Assembly (NCBI GenBank): GCA_000818095.1
Contig: CP009416.1
Span: 1,596,501 to 1,660,500, forward strand
Direction of reading: 5' to 3'
Length of the DNA stretch: 64,000 bases
From: Jeotgalibacillus malaysiensis
GTDB lineage: Bacteria; Bacillota; Bacilli; Bacillales; Jeotgalibacillaceae
The notes beneath the pieces were generated by a model, which did no database searches, was not told where the DNA came from, and worked only from the letters and a program-made list of their open reading frames with translations. Positions 30,371 to 39,160 of the stretch are shown piece by piece. Both the position numbers and the translations under genes were made by a program. The stretch's first letter is position 1. Every line of letters begins with the position of its first letter.

Positions 30371-30397
30371 ACACGAAAAATTTTAGGGGGTAACAAA

Positions 30398-31477
30398 ATG
30401 AAAAAGCGTAAGTACGGAGTAGCACTTTCAATGATCCTTGCAGCAGGTACTGTTCTTGCAGCATGTGGAAGCGATGAAGCTGACACAGGTACTGATGAAG
30501 GCAACGGCGGCGGAGAAGGCACAGAAGAAACAAGTGACTTTAAAGTAGCAATGGTAACAGATACTGGCGGTGTTGATGATAAATCATTCAACCAGTCAGC
30601 GTGGGAAGGTCTTCAGCAGTTCGGAGCTGATAATGGTCTTGAAGAAGGTACAGACGGTTACACTTACTTCCAGTCAAATAACGATGCAGACTATGTAACA
30701 AACATGAACACTGCAGTACGTAATGACTTCAACCTTGTTTTTGGTATCGGTTTCCTTCTTAATCAGGCAATTACAGACGTTGCAAGTCAGAACCCTGATA
30801 CTAACTTTGCCCTTGTAGATGACGTTTCTGAAGGTGATAACGTTGCTTCAATTACATTTAAAGAGCATGAAGGTTCATTCCTTGTAGGTGTTGCAGCAGG
30901 TATGGCAACTGAATCAGATCAGATTGGGTTTGTCGGAGGAGTTGAATCTGACCTGATCAATAAATTCGCAGCAGGTTTCCAGGCTGGCGTTGAAGCGGTA
31001 AATCCAGATGCAGAAGTTCAAATTGAATTCGCTGGTGACTTCAATGACGCTGCGGGTGGTCAGCAGATCGCAGCTTCAATGTACGGTTCTGGCGTTGACG
31101 TAATTTATCACGCAGCAGGTGGAACTGGTAACGGTGTATTCACTGAAGCGAAAAACCTTAAGCAGCAGGACCCTGATCGTCAGGTTTGGGTAATCGGAGT
31201 TGACCGTGACCAGTGGGAAGAAGGTCAGGTTGGTGATGATAACGTAACACTTACTTCAATGGTTAAGCGTGTTGACGTTGCTGTCCAGGATATTTCTACT
31301 CGTGCAATGGAAGGCGACTTCCCTGGTGGAGAAGTAATTGAGTACGGAATTCAGGAAGAAGGTATTGCAATCGCTGAAAGCCAGGACAACCTGTCACAGG
31401 AAATCCTTGACGAGATTGCTAACTACCAGCAGCAAATCGTTGATGGTGAGATTGAAGTTCCATCTACACTTGAGTAA
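30398..31477 (+). CDS. BMP-family nucleoside-binding lipoprotein
   Basis: Solute-binding lipoprotein of an ABC importer. The protein is 359 residues. A signal peptide ends in the lipobox LAAC with the lipidated Cys at position 23, followed by a Gly/Glu/Asp-rich linker. The BMP/PnrA domain shows VAMVTDTGGVDDKSFNQSAWEGL, VNPDAEVQIEFAGDFNDAAGGQQIA and VIYHAAGGTGNGVF. Family members bind purine nucleosides (PnrA, and YufN/NupN for guanosine). The ATG at 30398 follows TAGGGGG. The terminator right after it and the separate downstream genes suggest it is made in excess over the transporter. Confidence 0.92.
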   Translation: MKKRKYGVALSMILAAGTVLAACGSDEADTGTDEGNGGGEGTEETSDFKVAMVTDTGGVDDKSFNQSAWEGLQQFGADNGLEEGTDGYTYFQSNNDADYVTNMNTAVRNDFNLVFGIGFLLNQAITDVASQNPDTNFALVDDVSEGDNVASITFKEHEGSFLVGVAAGMATESDQIGFVGGVESDLINKFAAGFQAGVEAVNPDAEVQIEFAGDFNDAAGGQQIAASMYGSGVDVIYHAAGGTGNGVFTEAKNLKQQDPDRQVWVIGVDRDQWEEGQVGDDNVTLTSMVKRVDVAVQDISTRAMEGDFPGGEVIEYGIQEEGIAIAESQDNLSQEILDEIANYQQQIVDGEIEVPSTLE

Positions 31478-31488
31478 AACAAATGCAT

Positions 31489-31533
31489 AGGGAATGGAGG
31501 GGCTGAATCAGTCCTGAAATTCCCTTTTTTTTT
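31489..31533 (+). terminator. Terminator after BMP lipoprotein gene
   Basis: AGGGAAT (31489-31495) pairs with ATTCCCT (31519-31525), with further pairing inside (GGGCTGA with TCAGTCC), and is followed by a T run to 31533. Partial read-through would give lower expression of the ATPase and permease genes. Confidence 0.85.
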
Positions 31534-31593
31534 GCAAGAATGTTAACTGAATAAGGGAATTTTCTTCCTTCTTCATTTAGCATTTTTCATAAC

Positions 31594-31618
31594 AGGTCTG
31601 GAAAAAGAAGTCAGACCT
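31594..31618 (+). repeat. Inverted AGGTCTG / CAGACCT before the transporter ATPase gene
   Basis: AGGTCTG (31594-31600) is complementary to CAGACCT (31612-31618), part of TCAGACCT, the same octamer repeated at 29310-29331. It could be an mRNA hairpin or a shared binding site. Confidence 0.4.
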
Positions 31619-31661
31619 CATTCAACCTACCACCGCATGATAAATAAAGGAGTGATAACGG

Positions 31662-33194
31662 ATGGATTACGTAATAGAAATGCTCGACATCCGAAAAGAG
31701 TTTCCGGGGATTGTAGCCAATGATAATATCACACTTCAATTAAAGAAGGGTGAAATTCATGCGCTGCTTGGAGAAAACGGAGCAGGGAAATCTACATTAA
31801 TGAATGTTCTTTTTGGCCTGTATCAGCCTGAAAAGGGAGAAATAAAAGTACGCGGGGAAAAAGTAAAAATTACAAGTCCGAACGTAGCTAACGACCTTGG
31901 GATCGGGATGGTACACCAGCACTTTATGCTTGTAGATACGTTCACTGTAACTGAAAATATTGTGCTCGGTCTGGAACCTAAAAAAGGTTTAAATATTGAT
32001 ATGAAAAAAGCTGAGCGTGAAGTTCAGGAAATTTCCGACCGGTATGGCCTTAAAGTTGACCCGAAGGCAAAGATTGCTGATATTTCTGTTGGAATGCAAC
32101 AGCGAGTGGAAATCTTAAAAACGTTATACCGAGGTGCTGAAATCCTCATTTTTGATGAGCCGACAGCTGTTTTAACACCACAGGAAATCAAAGAACTGAT
32201 TCAGATTTTCAGAACGCTAATTTCAGAAGGGAAATCAATCATTCTAATTACTCACAAGCTGAAAGAGATTATTGAGGTGTGTGATCGCGTAACTGTTATC
32301 AGAAAAGGAGTAGGGATCGATACGCTGGATGTTGAAGGCGCAACCCCAACGCAGCTTGCAAGTCTGATGGTAGGACGTGAAGTTACTTTTAAAACAGATA
32401 AAACTGAAGCAAACCCTAAGCATAATGTACTTGAAATATCAAAATTGAACGTGAAAGATTCCCGTGGGGTAAATGCAGTGAAAGATCTTGATCTGAATGT
32501 CAGAGCAGGGGAGATTGTTGGAATTGCCGGGGTTGATGGGAACGGACAATCTGAACTGATCGAGGCCATTACGGGACTTAGAAAGATTACTTCAGGAAAA
32601 ATAAAGCTGAACGATCAAGATTTGTCTTCTTATAAAACAAGGAAAATTACTGAAGCGGGTGTGGGACATATTCCACAGGACAGACATAAACACGGTCTGG
32701 TCCTTGACTTTCCAATCGGTGACAACATGGTGTTGCAGACTTACTACCACAAACCATATTCAAAATACAGTCTGTTAAATAATAAAGAGATTAATAAGCA
32801 GGCCAAAAAACTGATTCAGGAATTTGATGTGCGGACTCCGTCAGAAATGACTCCTGCACGTGCGCTCTCAGGTGGTAACCAGCAAAAAGCCATCATTGGT
32901 CGTGAAATTGACCGTGATCCCGATCTTTTGATTGCTGCCCAGCCTACACGTGGACTTGACGTAGGAGCAATTGAATTTATCCACAAGCGTCTGATTGAAC
33001 AGCGTGATAGTGGTAAAGCTGTTTTGCTTGTCTCTTTTGAACTTGAAGAAATCATTAATGTAAGCGATCGGATTGCTGTTATCTATGACGGTAATATTAT
33101 CGAAATCGTCGATCCTAAAACAACTACTGAGCAGGAACTCGGATTACTAATGGCGGGTTCAAAGAAAAAGGCAGGTGAAGCAGAAAATGTTTAG
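31662..33194 (+). CDS. Nucleoside ABC transporter ATPase (NupO/YufO type)
   Basis: Dual ATP-binding protein of 510 residues, the normal size. The first half has Walker A GENGAGKSTLM near 37, a variant signature (ISVGMQQRVEI) and Walker B LIFDEPTAVL. The second half has a degenerate P-loop (GVDGNGQSEL), signature LSGGNQQKAI and an atypical Walker B (LLIAAQPTRGLD). Such asymmetry is normal for RbsA/YufO-type proteins. It energises the two permeases that follow; its 3' end overlaps the first permease gene by 8 nt. Confidence 0.93.
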   Translation: MDYVIEMLDIRKEFPGIVANDNITLQLKKGEIHALLGENGAGKSTLMNVLFGLYQPEKGEIKVRGEKVKITSPNVANDLGIGMVHQHFMLVDTFTVTENIVLGLEPKKGLNIDMKKAEREVQEISDRYGLKVDPKAKIADISVGMQQRVEILKTLYRGAEILIFDEPTAVLTPQEIKELIQIFRTLISEGKSIILITHKLKEIIEVCDRVTVIRKGVGIDTLDVEGATPTQLASLMVGREVTFKTDKTEANPKHNVLEISKLNVKDSRGVNAVKDLDLNVRAGEIVGIAGVDGNGQSELIEAITGLRKITSGKIKLNDQDLSSYKTRKITEAGVGHIPQDRHKHGLVLDFPIGDNMVLQTYYHKPYSKYSLLNNKEINKQAKKLIQEFDVRTPSEMTPARALSGGNQQKAIIGREIDRDPDLLIAAQPTRGLDVGAIEFIHKRLIEQRDSGKAVLLVSFELEEIINVSDRIAVIYDGNIIEIVDPKTTTEQELGLLMAGSKKKAGEAENV

Positions 33195-34239
33195 TCAATT
33201 TAGTAAATGGCAAAAAATCCTGATTCCAGTCATTTCAGTTATTCTAGGCTTGATTGTAGGAGCCATTGTCATGCTTGTGTCTGGATATAACCCGATTGAA
33301 GGTTATTCAGCACTTCTGGCTGGTTCGCTTGGAGAAGGATTTTATATTGGTGAAACAGTCAGACAGATCACTCCATATATCTTTGCAGGACTTGCAGTTG
33401 CATTCGCATTTCGTACAGGTCTATTTAATATAGGTGTTGAAGGACAACTTCTAGTAGGCTGGATAGCATCTGTATGGGTAGGACTTGCGTTTGATCTCCC
33501 TAAAATTATTCACCTGCCAATGGCTATACTTGCAGGTGCAGTTGCAGGTGCGATTTGGGCGTTTGTTCCAGGTCTGTTAAAAGCAAAACTTCGCGTTCAC
33601 GAAGTAATTGTAACAATCATGATGAACTATATCGCACTTCACTTGTGCAACTACCTTGTTCGTTATGTTATTTCTGATGAACAGAATACTACAGATCGAG
33701 TACCAGAGTCTGCATCTCTGAAGTCACCATTTTTTGAAACGCTGACTGAATTTTCTACAATGCACTACGGGATTTTTCTTGCGCTCGCAGCAGCGATCAT
33801 CTATTTTGTCGTACTTGAAAAAACAACAACTGGTTTTGAATTGCGCTCAGTAGGTTTTAATCAGCATGCTTCAGAATATGCTGGGATGAACGTAAACCGC
33901 AATATTATTCTTTCAATGGTCATCTCAGGTGCTTTCGCAGGACTTGGAGGAGCGATGGAGGGTCTTGGAACGTTTGGTTATGGATTTATTCATGGGGCTT
34001 TCTCTGGAGTAGGCTTTGATGGTATCGCAGTAGCTCTTCTAGGTGGTAACGTAGCCTCAGGTATTATCCTGGCAGCAGCGCTCTTTGGAATATTAAAACA
34101 GGGTGCATTGATTATGCCGCTGCAATCTGGTGTTCCTACAGAACTCGTTGAAATTGTTATTGCCATTATTATTTTCTTTGTTGCATCTAGTTACATTATT
34201 GCGTATCTGCTGCAGCGTCTTAAAAAGGGGGCAAAATAA
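33187..34239 (+). CDS. Nucleoside ABC transporter permease 1
   Basis: BPD_transp_2 (LivH/RbsC-like) permease, 350 residues with about eight to ten membrane segments. Conserved stretches include IFAGLAVAFAFRTGLFNIGVEGQLL and ELRSVGFNQHASEYAGMNV, the latter a cytoplasmic coupling loop. The ATG at 33187 is favoured: AGGTGA at 33174-33179 is about 8 nt upstream, and it overlaps the ATPase gene by 8 nt. GTG at 33175 is a weaker alternative. Equivalent to NupP/YufP in B. subtilis. Confidence 0.92.
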   Translation: MFSQFSKWQKILIPVISVILGLIVGAIVMLVSGYNPIEGYSALLAGSLGEGFYIGETVRQITPYIFAGLAVAFAFRTGLFNIGVEGQLLVGWIASVWVGLAFDLPKIIHLPMAILAGAVAGAIWAFVPGLLKAKLRVHEVIVTIMMNYIALHLCNYLVRYVISDEQNTTDRVPESASLKSPFFETLTEFSTMHYGIFLALAAAIIYFVVLEKTTTGFELRSVGFNQHASEYAGMNVNRNIILSMVISGAFAGLGGAMEGLGTFGYGFIHGAFSGVGFDGIAVALLGGNVASGIILAAALFGILKQGALIMPLQSGVPTELVEIVIAIIIFFVASSYIIAYLLQRLKKGAK

Positions 34240-35196
34240 ATGGATGTATTAACAGCGTTTGAAATATTAGTGAAATCCATGCTATTTGCATCAGCCCCGC
34301 TAATTTTCACAGCACTCGGTGGTGTATTCTCAGAGCGGTCTGGTGTGGTTAACATTGGTCTTGAAGGTCTGATGGTCATTGGTGCCTTTGCAGCAGTTGT
34401 ATTTAATATTACATTTGCTTCGGCTCTTGGTGGCTGGACACCATGGATTGCGCTACTTGCAGCTATGGTGATCGGAGGACTATTTTCACTCCTTCACGCA
34501 GTTGCGTCGATTTCTTTCAGAGCTGATCAGGTTGTCAGTGGGGTGGCGATTAACTTCCTGGCACTAGGACTTGGAGTTTATTTAATCAAGGACTGGTATG
34601 GAGCTGGGCAAACACCACAAATACCTGTACCACTCTATTATGAGAGAATTCCATTACTTTATGACATTCCAGTTATTGGACCTATTTTCTTTAATAACTA
34701 TATTACATCTTACCTTGCAATATTTGTTGCAGTAATTGCTTGGTTTGTTCTTTATAAAACACCGTTTGGACTTCGCTTACGATCTGTGGGTGAGCACCCA
34801 ATGGCCGCTGATACAATGGGAATCAATGTATACAGAATGCGTTATATTGCTGTATTTATCTCGGGAATCTTTGGTGGACTTGGCGGCGGTGTGTATGCAC
34901 AAACTATTACACAGGATTTCAGTGCCGGTACAATTACCGGACAGGGATTTATTGCTCTTGCCGCTGTAATTTTTGGTAAATGGCATCCGCTTGGTGCAAT
35001 GGGAGCAGCAATGTTCTTCGGTCTTGCACAATCGCTTGCGATTATTGGTTCAAGCTTCCCGCTTCTTGCGGATGTGCCTAACTGGATTTTACTTTCAGCT
35101 CCATACATTCTGACAATCCTTGCACTTGCTGGATTTATCGGACGAGCTGACGCGCCTAAAGCAAATGGACAGCCATATATTAAAGGCAGTCGCTAA
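34240..35196 (+). CDS. Nucleoside ABC transporter permease 2
   Basis: Second BPD_transp_2 permease, 318 residues, multi-pass. PLIFTALGGVFSERSGVVNIGLEGLMVIGAF lies near the N-terminus, with the coupling loop LRSVGEHPMAADTMGINVYRMRY. It starts at the base after the stop codon of permease 1, so translation is coupled. Equivalent to NupQ/YufQ. A terminator follows. Confidence 0.93.
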   Translation: MDVLTAFEILVKSMLFASAPLIFTALGGVFSERSGVVNIGLEGLMVIGAFAAVVFNITFASALGGWTPWIALLAAMVIGGLFSLLHAVASISFRADQVVSGVAINFLALGLGVYLIKDWYGAGQTPQIPVPLYYERIPLLYDIPVIGPIFFNNYITSYLAIFVAVIAWFVLYKTPFGLRLRSVGEHPMAADTMGINVYRMRYIAVFISGIFGGLGGGVYAQTITQDFSAGTITGQGFIALAAVIFGKWHPLGAMGAAMFFGLAQSLAIIGSSFPLLADVPNWILLSAPYILTILALAGFIGRADAPKANGQPYIKGSR

Positions 35197-35201
35197 TAAA
35201 T

Positions 35202-35236
35202 AAAACCGTCTGATTCAGTGTCAGGCGGTTTTTTTT
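35202..35236 (+). terminator. Terminator after the nucleoside transporter
   Basis: AAAACCGTCTGA (35202-35213) pairs with TCAGGCGGTTTT (35221-35232) with one wobble; Ts continue to 35236. Confidence 0.92.
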
Positions 35237-35250
35237 ATAGCTTTAAATGC

Positions 35251-35280
35251 TTGTTGTACAAGTATCAAGAAATGTATAGT
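35251..35280 (+). promoter_or_regulatory. Sigma-A promoter of ymfF
   Basis: TTGTTG (35251-35256), an 18-nt spacer and TATAGT (35275-35280), about 55 nt before the start codon. Confidence 0.55.
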
Positions 35281-35334
35281 GAATGTAGAGAATATAAATA
35301 CTATAAAGCAACCACGAACCCGGGAGGAACCTGT

Positions 35335-36615
35335 ATGCATTTAGATGAATATAAAATAAAACAGAACGGCCTGAACATAAGAATTGTTAAAACAGAAAAA
35401 TTTAAAACGAATCAGTTTGTCTTTAAATTTAAATCTCTGCTGACTAAAGATGATGTCACAGCAAGGGCACTGCTGCCATATGTACTTCAGAGCAGTACAG
35501 ATAAGTGGCCGACAACCGCAATATTTAGAAGTCACCTTGATGACCTTTATGGTGCCAGTGCTGCAGTAGATGTCAATAAAAAAGGGGAATATCACATCCT
35601 GACATTTGCAGTAGATGTTCCTAACGAAAAATATCTTCAGGATAAAACGCCTTTAACAGAAAAGGCACTCGAGGTATTGTCTGAAATGATCTTTAACCCC
35701 TTGCTTGAGGATGGTGTATTCAGTGAAAAGGTTACAGAAGCTGAAAAGCGTACGCTTATGCAGAAATTAAAAGCGGTTAAAGACGATAAAATGCGCTATG
35801 CATCTCAAAGACTAGTCGAGGAAATGTGTAGTGACGAGGCATATGCACTGCATCCTAATGGAATCGAAACTGAACTTGAGCGTGTAACCCCTGAAAGTCT
35901 GTTTAATACCTACAATCAAATGATACAAAATGATGAAGTGGATTTATATATTGTCGGCGACGTTGAAACGGATCAGATTGAAGCGCTTTGCAATGAGAAA
36001 TTTTCATTAGGTGAACGTGAAAATATCTATGCCAAGCAGCAGCATATAAAAATTGATGAATCGAAAAAAGTTGTTGAAAAGCAGCAGATAAAACAGGGGA
36101 AATTAAATATTGGATACAGATCGCAGACTGTCTATGGAGATGATGATTATCTGTCAATGGCTGTTATGAATGGTATTCTTGGGGGCTTTCCTCATTCGAA
36201 GCTCTTTATTAATGTCCGTGAAAAAGAGAGCCTGGCCTATTATGCTGCAAGCAGGCTTGAGAGTCATAAAGGATTAATTGTCATCATGTCAGGTGTTGAC
36301 CCTGGTAAAATTGAAAAAGCAGAAGAAATTATTGAGCGTCAGCTTGAGTTAATTAAAAGCGGTGAAATTTCTGATCAGGAGCTGAGTCAGACAAAAGCAG
36401 TAATGACAAATCAGATGCTTGAAACACTTGACTCCCCAAGAGGAATTGTTGAGGTGCTTTATCAGGGTGAGACAGCAGGTATTCCTGTAAAGATCCAGGA
36501 TTGGTTTAAAGGCATAGAAGATGTGACTAAAGAGAACGTTATAAAGGCAGCTAATAAGCTGATAAAAGATACAACCTACGTATTAACTGCTAAGGAGGTG
36601 GCTGAAAGTGCATAA
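35335..36615 (+). CDS. ymfF: Inactive M16 peptidase-like protein YmfF
   Basis: Insulinase-family fold, 426 residues, lacking the zinc motif: the region where HxxEH should stand reads ALLPYVLQSSTDKWPT. The second domain shows FPHSKLFINVREKESLAYYAASRLESHKG, typical of the substrate-binding half of M16 enzymes. It is presumably the non-catalytic partner of YmfH next door, as in two-subunit M16 peptidases. The ATG at 35335 follows GGGAGG. Its 3' end overlaps ymfH by 8 nt. Confidence 0.92.
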   Translation: MHLDEYKIKQNGLNIRIVKTEKFKTNQFVFKFKSLLTKDDVTARALLPYVLQSSTDKWPTTAIFRSHLDDLYGASAAVDVNKKGEYHILTFAVDVPNEKYLQDKTPLTEKALEVLSEMIFNPLLEDGVFSEKVTEAEKRTLMQKLKAVKDDKMRYASQRLVEEMCSDEAYALHPNGIETELERVTPESLFNTYNQMIQNDEVDLYIVGDVETDQIEALCNEKFSLGERENIYAKQQHIKIDESKKVVEKQQIKQGKLNIGYRSQTVYGDDDYLSMAVMNGILGGFPHSKLFINVREKESLAYYAASRLESHKGLIVIMSGVDPGKIEKAEEIIERQLELIKSGEISDQELSQTKAVMTNQMLETLDSPRGIVEVLYQGETAGIPVKIQDWFKGIEDVTKENVIKAANKLIKDTTYVLTAKEVAESA

Positions 36616-37903
36616 AAAGGAATTTACTCAGCTCAATGAAGCATTATATATGGAAACAATGGAAAATGGCCTGCAGGTATGCATATTGCCGAAAAAAGAT
36701 TTTAATAAAACTTTCGCTACCTTTACAACTAAATACGGTTCAATTGATAACCAATTTGTTCCGCTCGGAGAAGAAAATTTAGTCCAGGTGCCTGATGGTG
36801 TGGCCCATTTCCTTGAGCATAAAATGTTTGAAAAAGAAGAAGGCGACGTATTCCAGAAATTCAGTATGAATGGAGCTTCTGCGAATGCCTTTACATCCTT
36901 TACCAGAACCGCTTACTTATTCTCAAGCACCTCTCACTTTGAGAAAAACCTTGATGTATTAATAGATTTTGTACAATCGCCTTATTTTACAGAGGAAACA
37001 GTTGAAAAAGAGAAAGGCATTATCGGCCAGGAAATCACAATGTACGATGATAATGCTGACTGGCGTCTGTACTTCGGAGCGATTGAAAATATGTTCAAAC
37101 ATCATCCGGTAAAGGTGGATATAGCAGGAACCGTGAAATCGATTTCCTCAATTACTAAGGATCATCTATACCAGTGCTATCACACGTTTTATCATCCTTC
37201 TAACATGATGTTATTCATTGTCGGTTCGGTAGACCCTGAAGATGTGATGAAATATGTAAGGGGAAATCAGCAGCAAAAGCATTTCGATCCGAAAGAAGAG
37301 ATTGACCGGAAGTTTGTAGATGAGCCTGAAGAAGTCAATAGGGCCCATCATGAGCTTCATATGGATGTTCAGGTAGCAAAGTGTATGGTAGGCATCAAAT
37401 CCAATGAAAAAGACATCAGCGGCGAGCGTCTGATGAAAAAAGAACTATCTGTCAATACAGCGCTGGATGTGTTATTTGGAAAGACATCAAAACACTACAC
37501 CGCACTATATGAAGAAGGGCTGATAGATGACCACTTCTCATACGACTTCACCCAGGAAAACAATTTTGGCTTTGCGTTAATTGGCAGTAACTCATCAAAC
37601 CCGGAGAAACTATCAGCAAGAATTAAACAAATTCTGCTTGAGGAAGTTAAAGCTCCTTCTATCAGTGAAGAGCAGCTCCAGTCAGTTAAAAAGAAAAATA
37701 TCGGAGGGTTTTTGCGATCATTGAACTCCCCGGAGTTTATTGCGAATCAATTTACCCGCTATGCTTTTAACGATATGGATCTTTTCGAGGCAGTTCCTGT
37801 TCTAGAAACATTAACACTAGAGGATGTAAATGAAGCTTTTTCTGAACTTGTCAGCGAAGACAGAATGACCAGCTTTTATATCCTGCCTAAAGTAAATGGA
37901 TAA
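36608..37903 (+). CDS. ymfH: M16 zinc peptidase YmfH
   Basis: Catalytic-type M16 protein, 431 residues, with the inverted zinc motif HFLEH near residue 61 and the third ligand in EKGIIGQEITMYDDNADWR. Its substrate is unknown; related pairs in Bacillota have been linked to peptide maturation. It starts with GTG at 36608 after AAGGAGGTG, overlaps ymfF by 8 nt, and its own end overlaps ymfI by 8 nt. Confidence 0.93.
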   Translation: MHKKEFTQLNEALYMETMENGLQVCILPKKDFNKTFATFTTKYGSIDNQFVPLGEENLVQVPDGVAHFLEHKMFEKEEGDVFQKFSMNGASANAFTSFTRTAYLFSSTSHFEKNLDVLIDFVQSPYFTEETVEKEKGIIGQEITMYDDNADWRLYFGAIENMFKHHPVKVDIAGTVKSISSITKDHLYQCYHTFYHPSNMMLFIVGSVDPEDVMKYVRGNQQQKHFDPKEEIDRKFVDEPEEVNRAHHELHMDVQVAKCMVGIKSNEKDISGERLMKKELSVNTALDVLFGKTSKHYTALYEEGLIDDHFSYDFTQENNFGFALIGSNSSNPEKLSARIKQILLEEVKAPSISEEQLQSVKKKNIGGFLRSLNSPEFIANQFTRYAFNDMDLFEAVPVLETLTLEDVNEAFSELVSEDRMTSFYILPKVNG

Positions 37904-38615
37904 AATCGCACTCGTCCTCGGCAGCAGCGGAGGAATCGGCGTTGAAATATGCAAAAAACTCCTCGAGGCTGATTGTACTGTACTTGCCCAGTTTAATACC
38001 AACAGTGAACCGCTTAATGAATTAAGCAGTCATACAACGCGCGATGGTCAGTTAATCCCACTCAAACTTGACCTGTCAGATCAGGATGCAGTAGACATTG
38101 TAAATGAACATATTCTTAAGCCGGATATGATTATTCATGCAGGAGGACATCACTACGAGGGACTGTTTGAAGAGATGCCTGATCATGAAATTGAAAAGCT
38201 ATGGAATGTTCATTTATATCAGCCCGTCAGAATGATTCGTGGTCTGATACCGGCGATGCGTCACAAAACAAATTCATCCATTATTTTTGTCAGCTCAATA
38301 TGGGGAGAAACAGGTGCTTCCTATGAAGTGATGTACTCTACTGTAAAAGGTGCTCAAATCGCTTTTGTTAAAGCACTTGCTAAGGAACTTGCCCCAAGTG
38401 ATATACGTGTAAATGCAGTTGCCCCTGGTGCAGTCAATACCAAAATGACAGATCATTATTCCGACGAAGTTAAGAAGGAAATAGCTGAAGAGATTCCTGC
38501 AGGAAGATTTGCACGCCCGGATGAAATTGCTGATGCAGTTATGTTTCTTGCAGGACCGCAGTCGAGCTATATAAATGGTCATATTTTGTCTGTAAACGGC
38601 GGCTGGTACAGCTGA
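37896..38615 (+). CDS. ymfI: Short-chain dehydrogenase/reductase YmfI
   Basis: Classical SDR, 239 residues. Nucleotide motif GSSGGIG near residue 9, catalytic Ser in FVSSIWGE and Tyr/Lys in YSTVK, and PAGRFARPDEIADAVMFL near the C-terminus. FabG-like, but its substrate is unknown. Translationally coupled to ymfH. Confidence 0.93.
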   Translation: MDKIALVLGSSGGIGVEICKKLLEADCTVLAQFNTNSEPLNELSSHTTRDGQLIPLKLDLSDQDAVDIVNEHILKPDMIIHAGGHHYEGLFEEMPDHEIEKLWNVHLYQPVRMIRGLIPAMRHKTNSSIIFVSSIWGETGASYEVMYSTVKGAQIAFVKALAKELAPSDIRVNAVAPGAVNTKMTDHYSDEVKKEIAEEIPAGRFARPDEIADAVMFLAGPQSSYINGHILSVNGGWYS

Positions 38616-38618
38616 ATC

Positions 38619-38647
38619 GCATAATTTCAACTCCTGCAGCCATACTA
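38619..38647 (+). promoter_or_regulatory. Candidate sigma-G promoter of ymfJ
   Basis: GCATA (38619-38623), a 17-nt spacer and CATACTA (38641-38647) fit the forespore sigma-G consensus (GHATR, 17-18 nt, CATnHTA). From memory, ymfJ is listed in the B. subtilis sigma-G regulon. It lies about 40 nt before ymfJ. Confidence 0.6.
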
Positions 38648-38687
38648 TTGATGAGCCGGGTGAGGTTCACCAATAAAGGAGGAAAAG

Positions 38688-38948
38688 ATGATGTCGATAC
38701 TGGATAACTGGCAGCAGTGGAAAGACTTTTTAGGTGATAAAGTCATTGCAGCTCAAAAACAGGGAATGGATAAAGAAAAAATGTCAGAAGTAGCCTTTCA
38801 GATCGGGGATTACCTTGCAAAAAACGTTGATCCGAAAAATGAACAGGAACGTGTACTTGCAGACCTCTGGAGAGCTGCAGATGAAAAAGAACAGCACGTA
38901 CTGGCAAACCTGATGATCCGTCTTTCAGGCGGTTCAGTGAATCATTAA
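38688..38948 (+). CDS. ymfJ: DUF3243 protein YmfJ
   Basis: The protein is 86 residues of the DUF3243 family, largely helical (DNWQQWKDFLGDKVIAAQKQGMDKEKMSEVAFQIGDYLAKNVDPKN; LWRAADEKEQHVLANLMIRLS). Its function is unknown. The ATG at 38688 or the adjacent one at 38691 both follow AAAGGAGG. A candidate sigma-G promoter suggests forespore expression. A very strong hairpin begins in its stop codon. Confidence 0.9.
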   Translation: MMSILDNWQQWKDFLGDKVIAAQKQGMDKEKMSEVAFQIGDYLAKNVDPKNEQERVLADLWRAADEKEQHVLANLMIRLSGGSVNH

Positions 38949-38993
38949 GTAGAAAATTGCCTCCTCAGTCTGTGAGGAGGCAATTTTCTACTT
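38947..38993 (+). terminator. 21-bp perfect hairpin after ymfJ
   Basis: Bases 38947-38967 and 38973-38993 are exact reverse complements with a 5-nt loop. The stem starts in the ymfJ stop codon and includes A-rich and T-rich stretches, so it can act as a terminator on either strand. Confidence 0.85.
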
Positions 38994-39160
38994 ATTTCGA
39001 TACAATTTCTGTTTTTCCTTTTCTAATCCATTCAAATGATTTATTATTAACCATATAGATATGAATGTTTTTTATATTTAGCTGTTTGAAAGATCATGAT
39101 TGTCTGAAGCTGAAAATAACAGCTGACTTGAACCGTGTTAACTATAAAGGAGCTGACACC

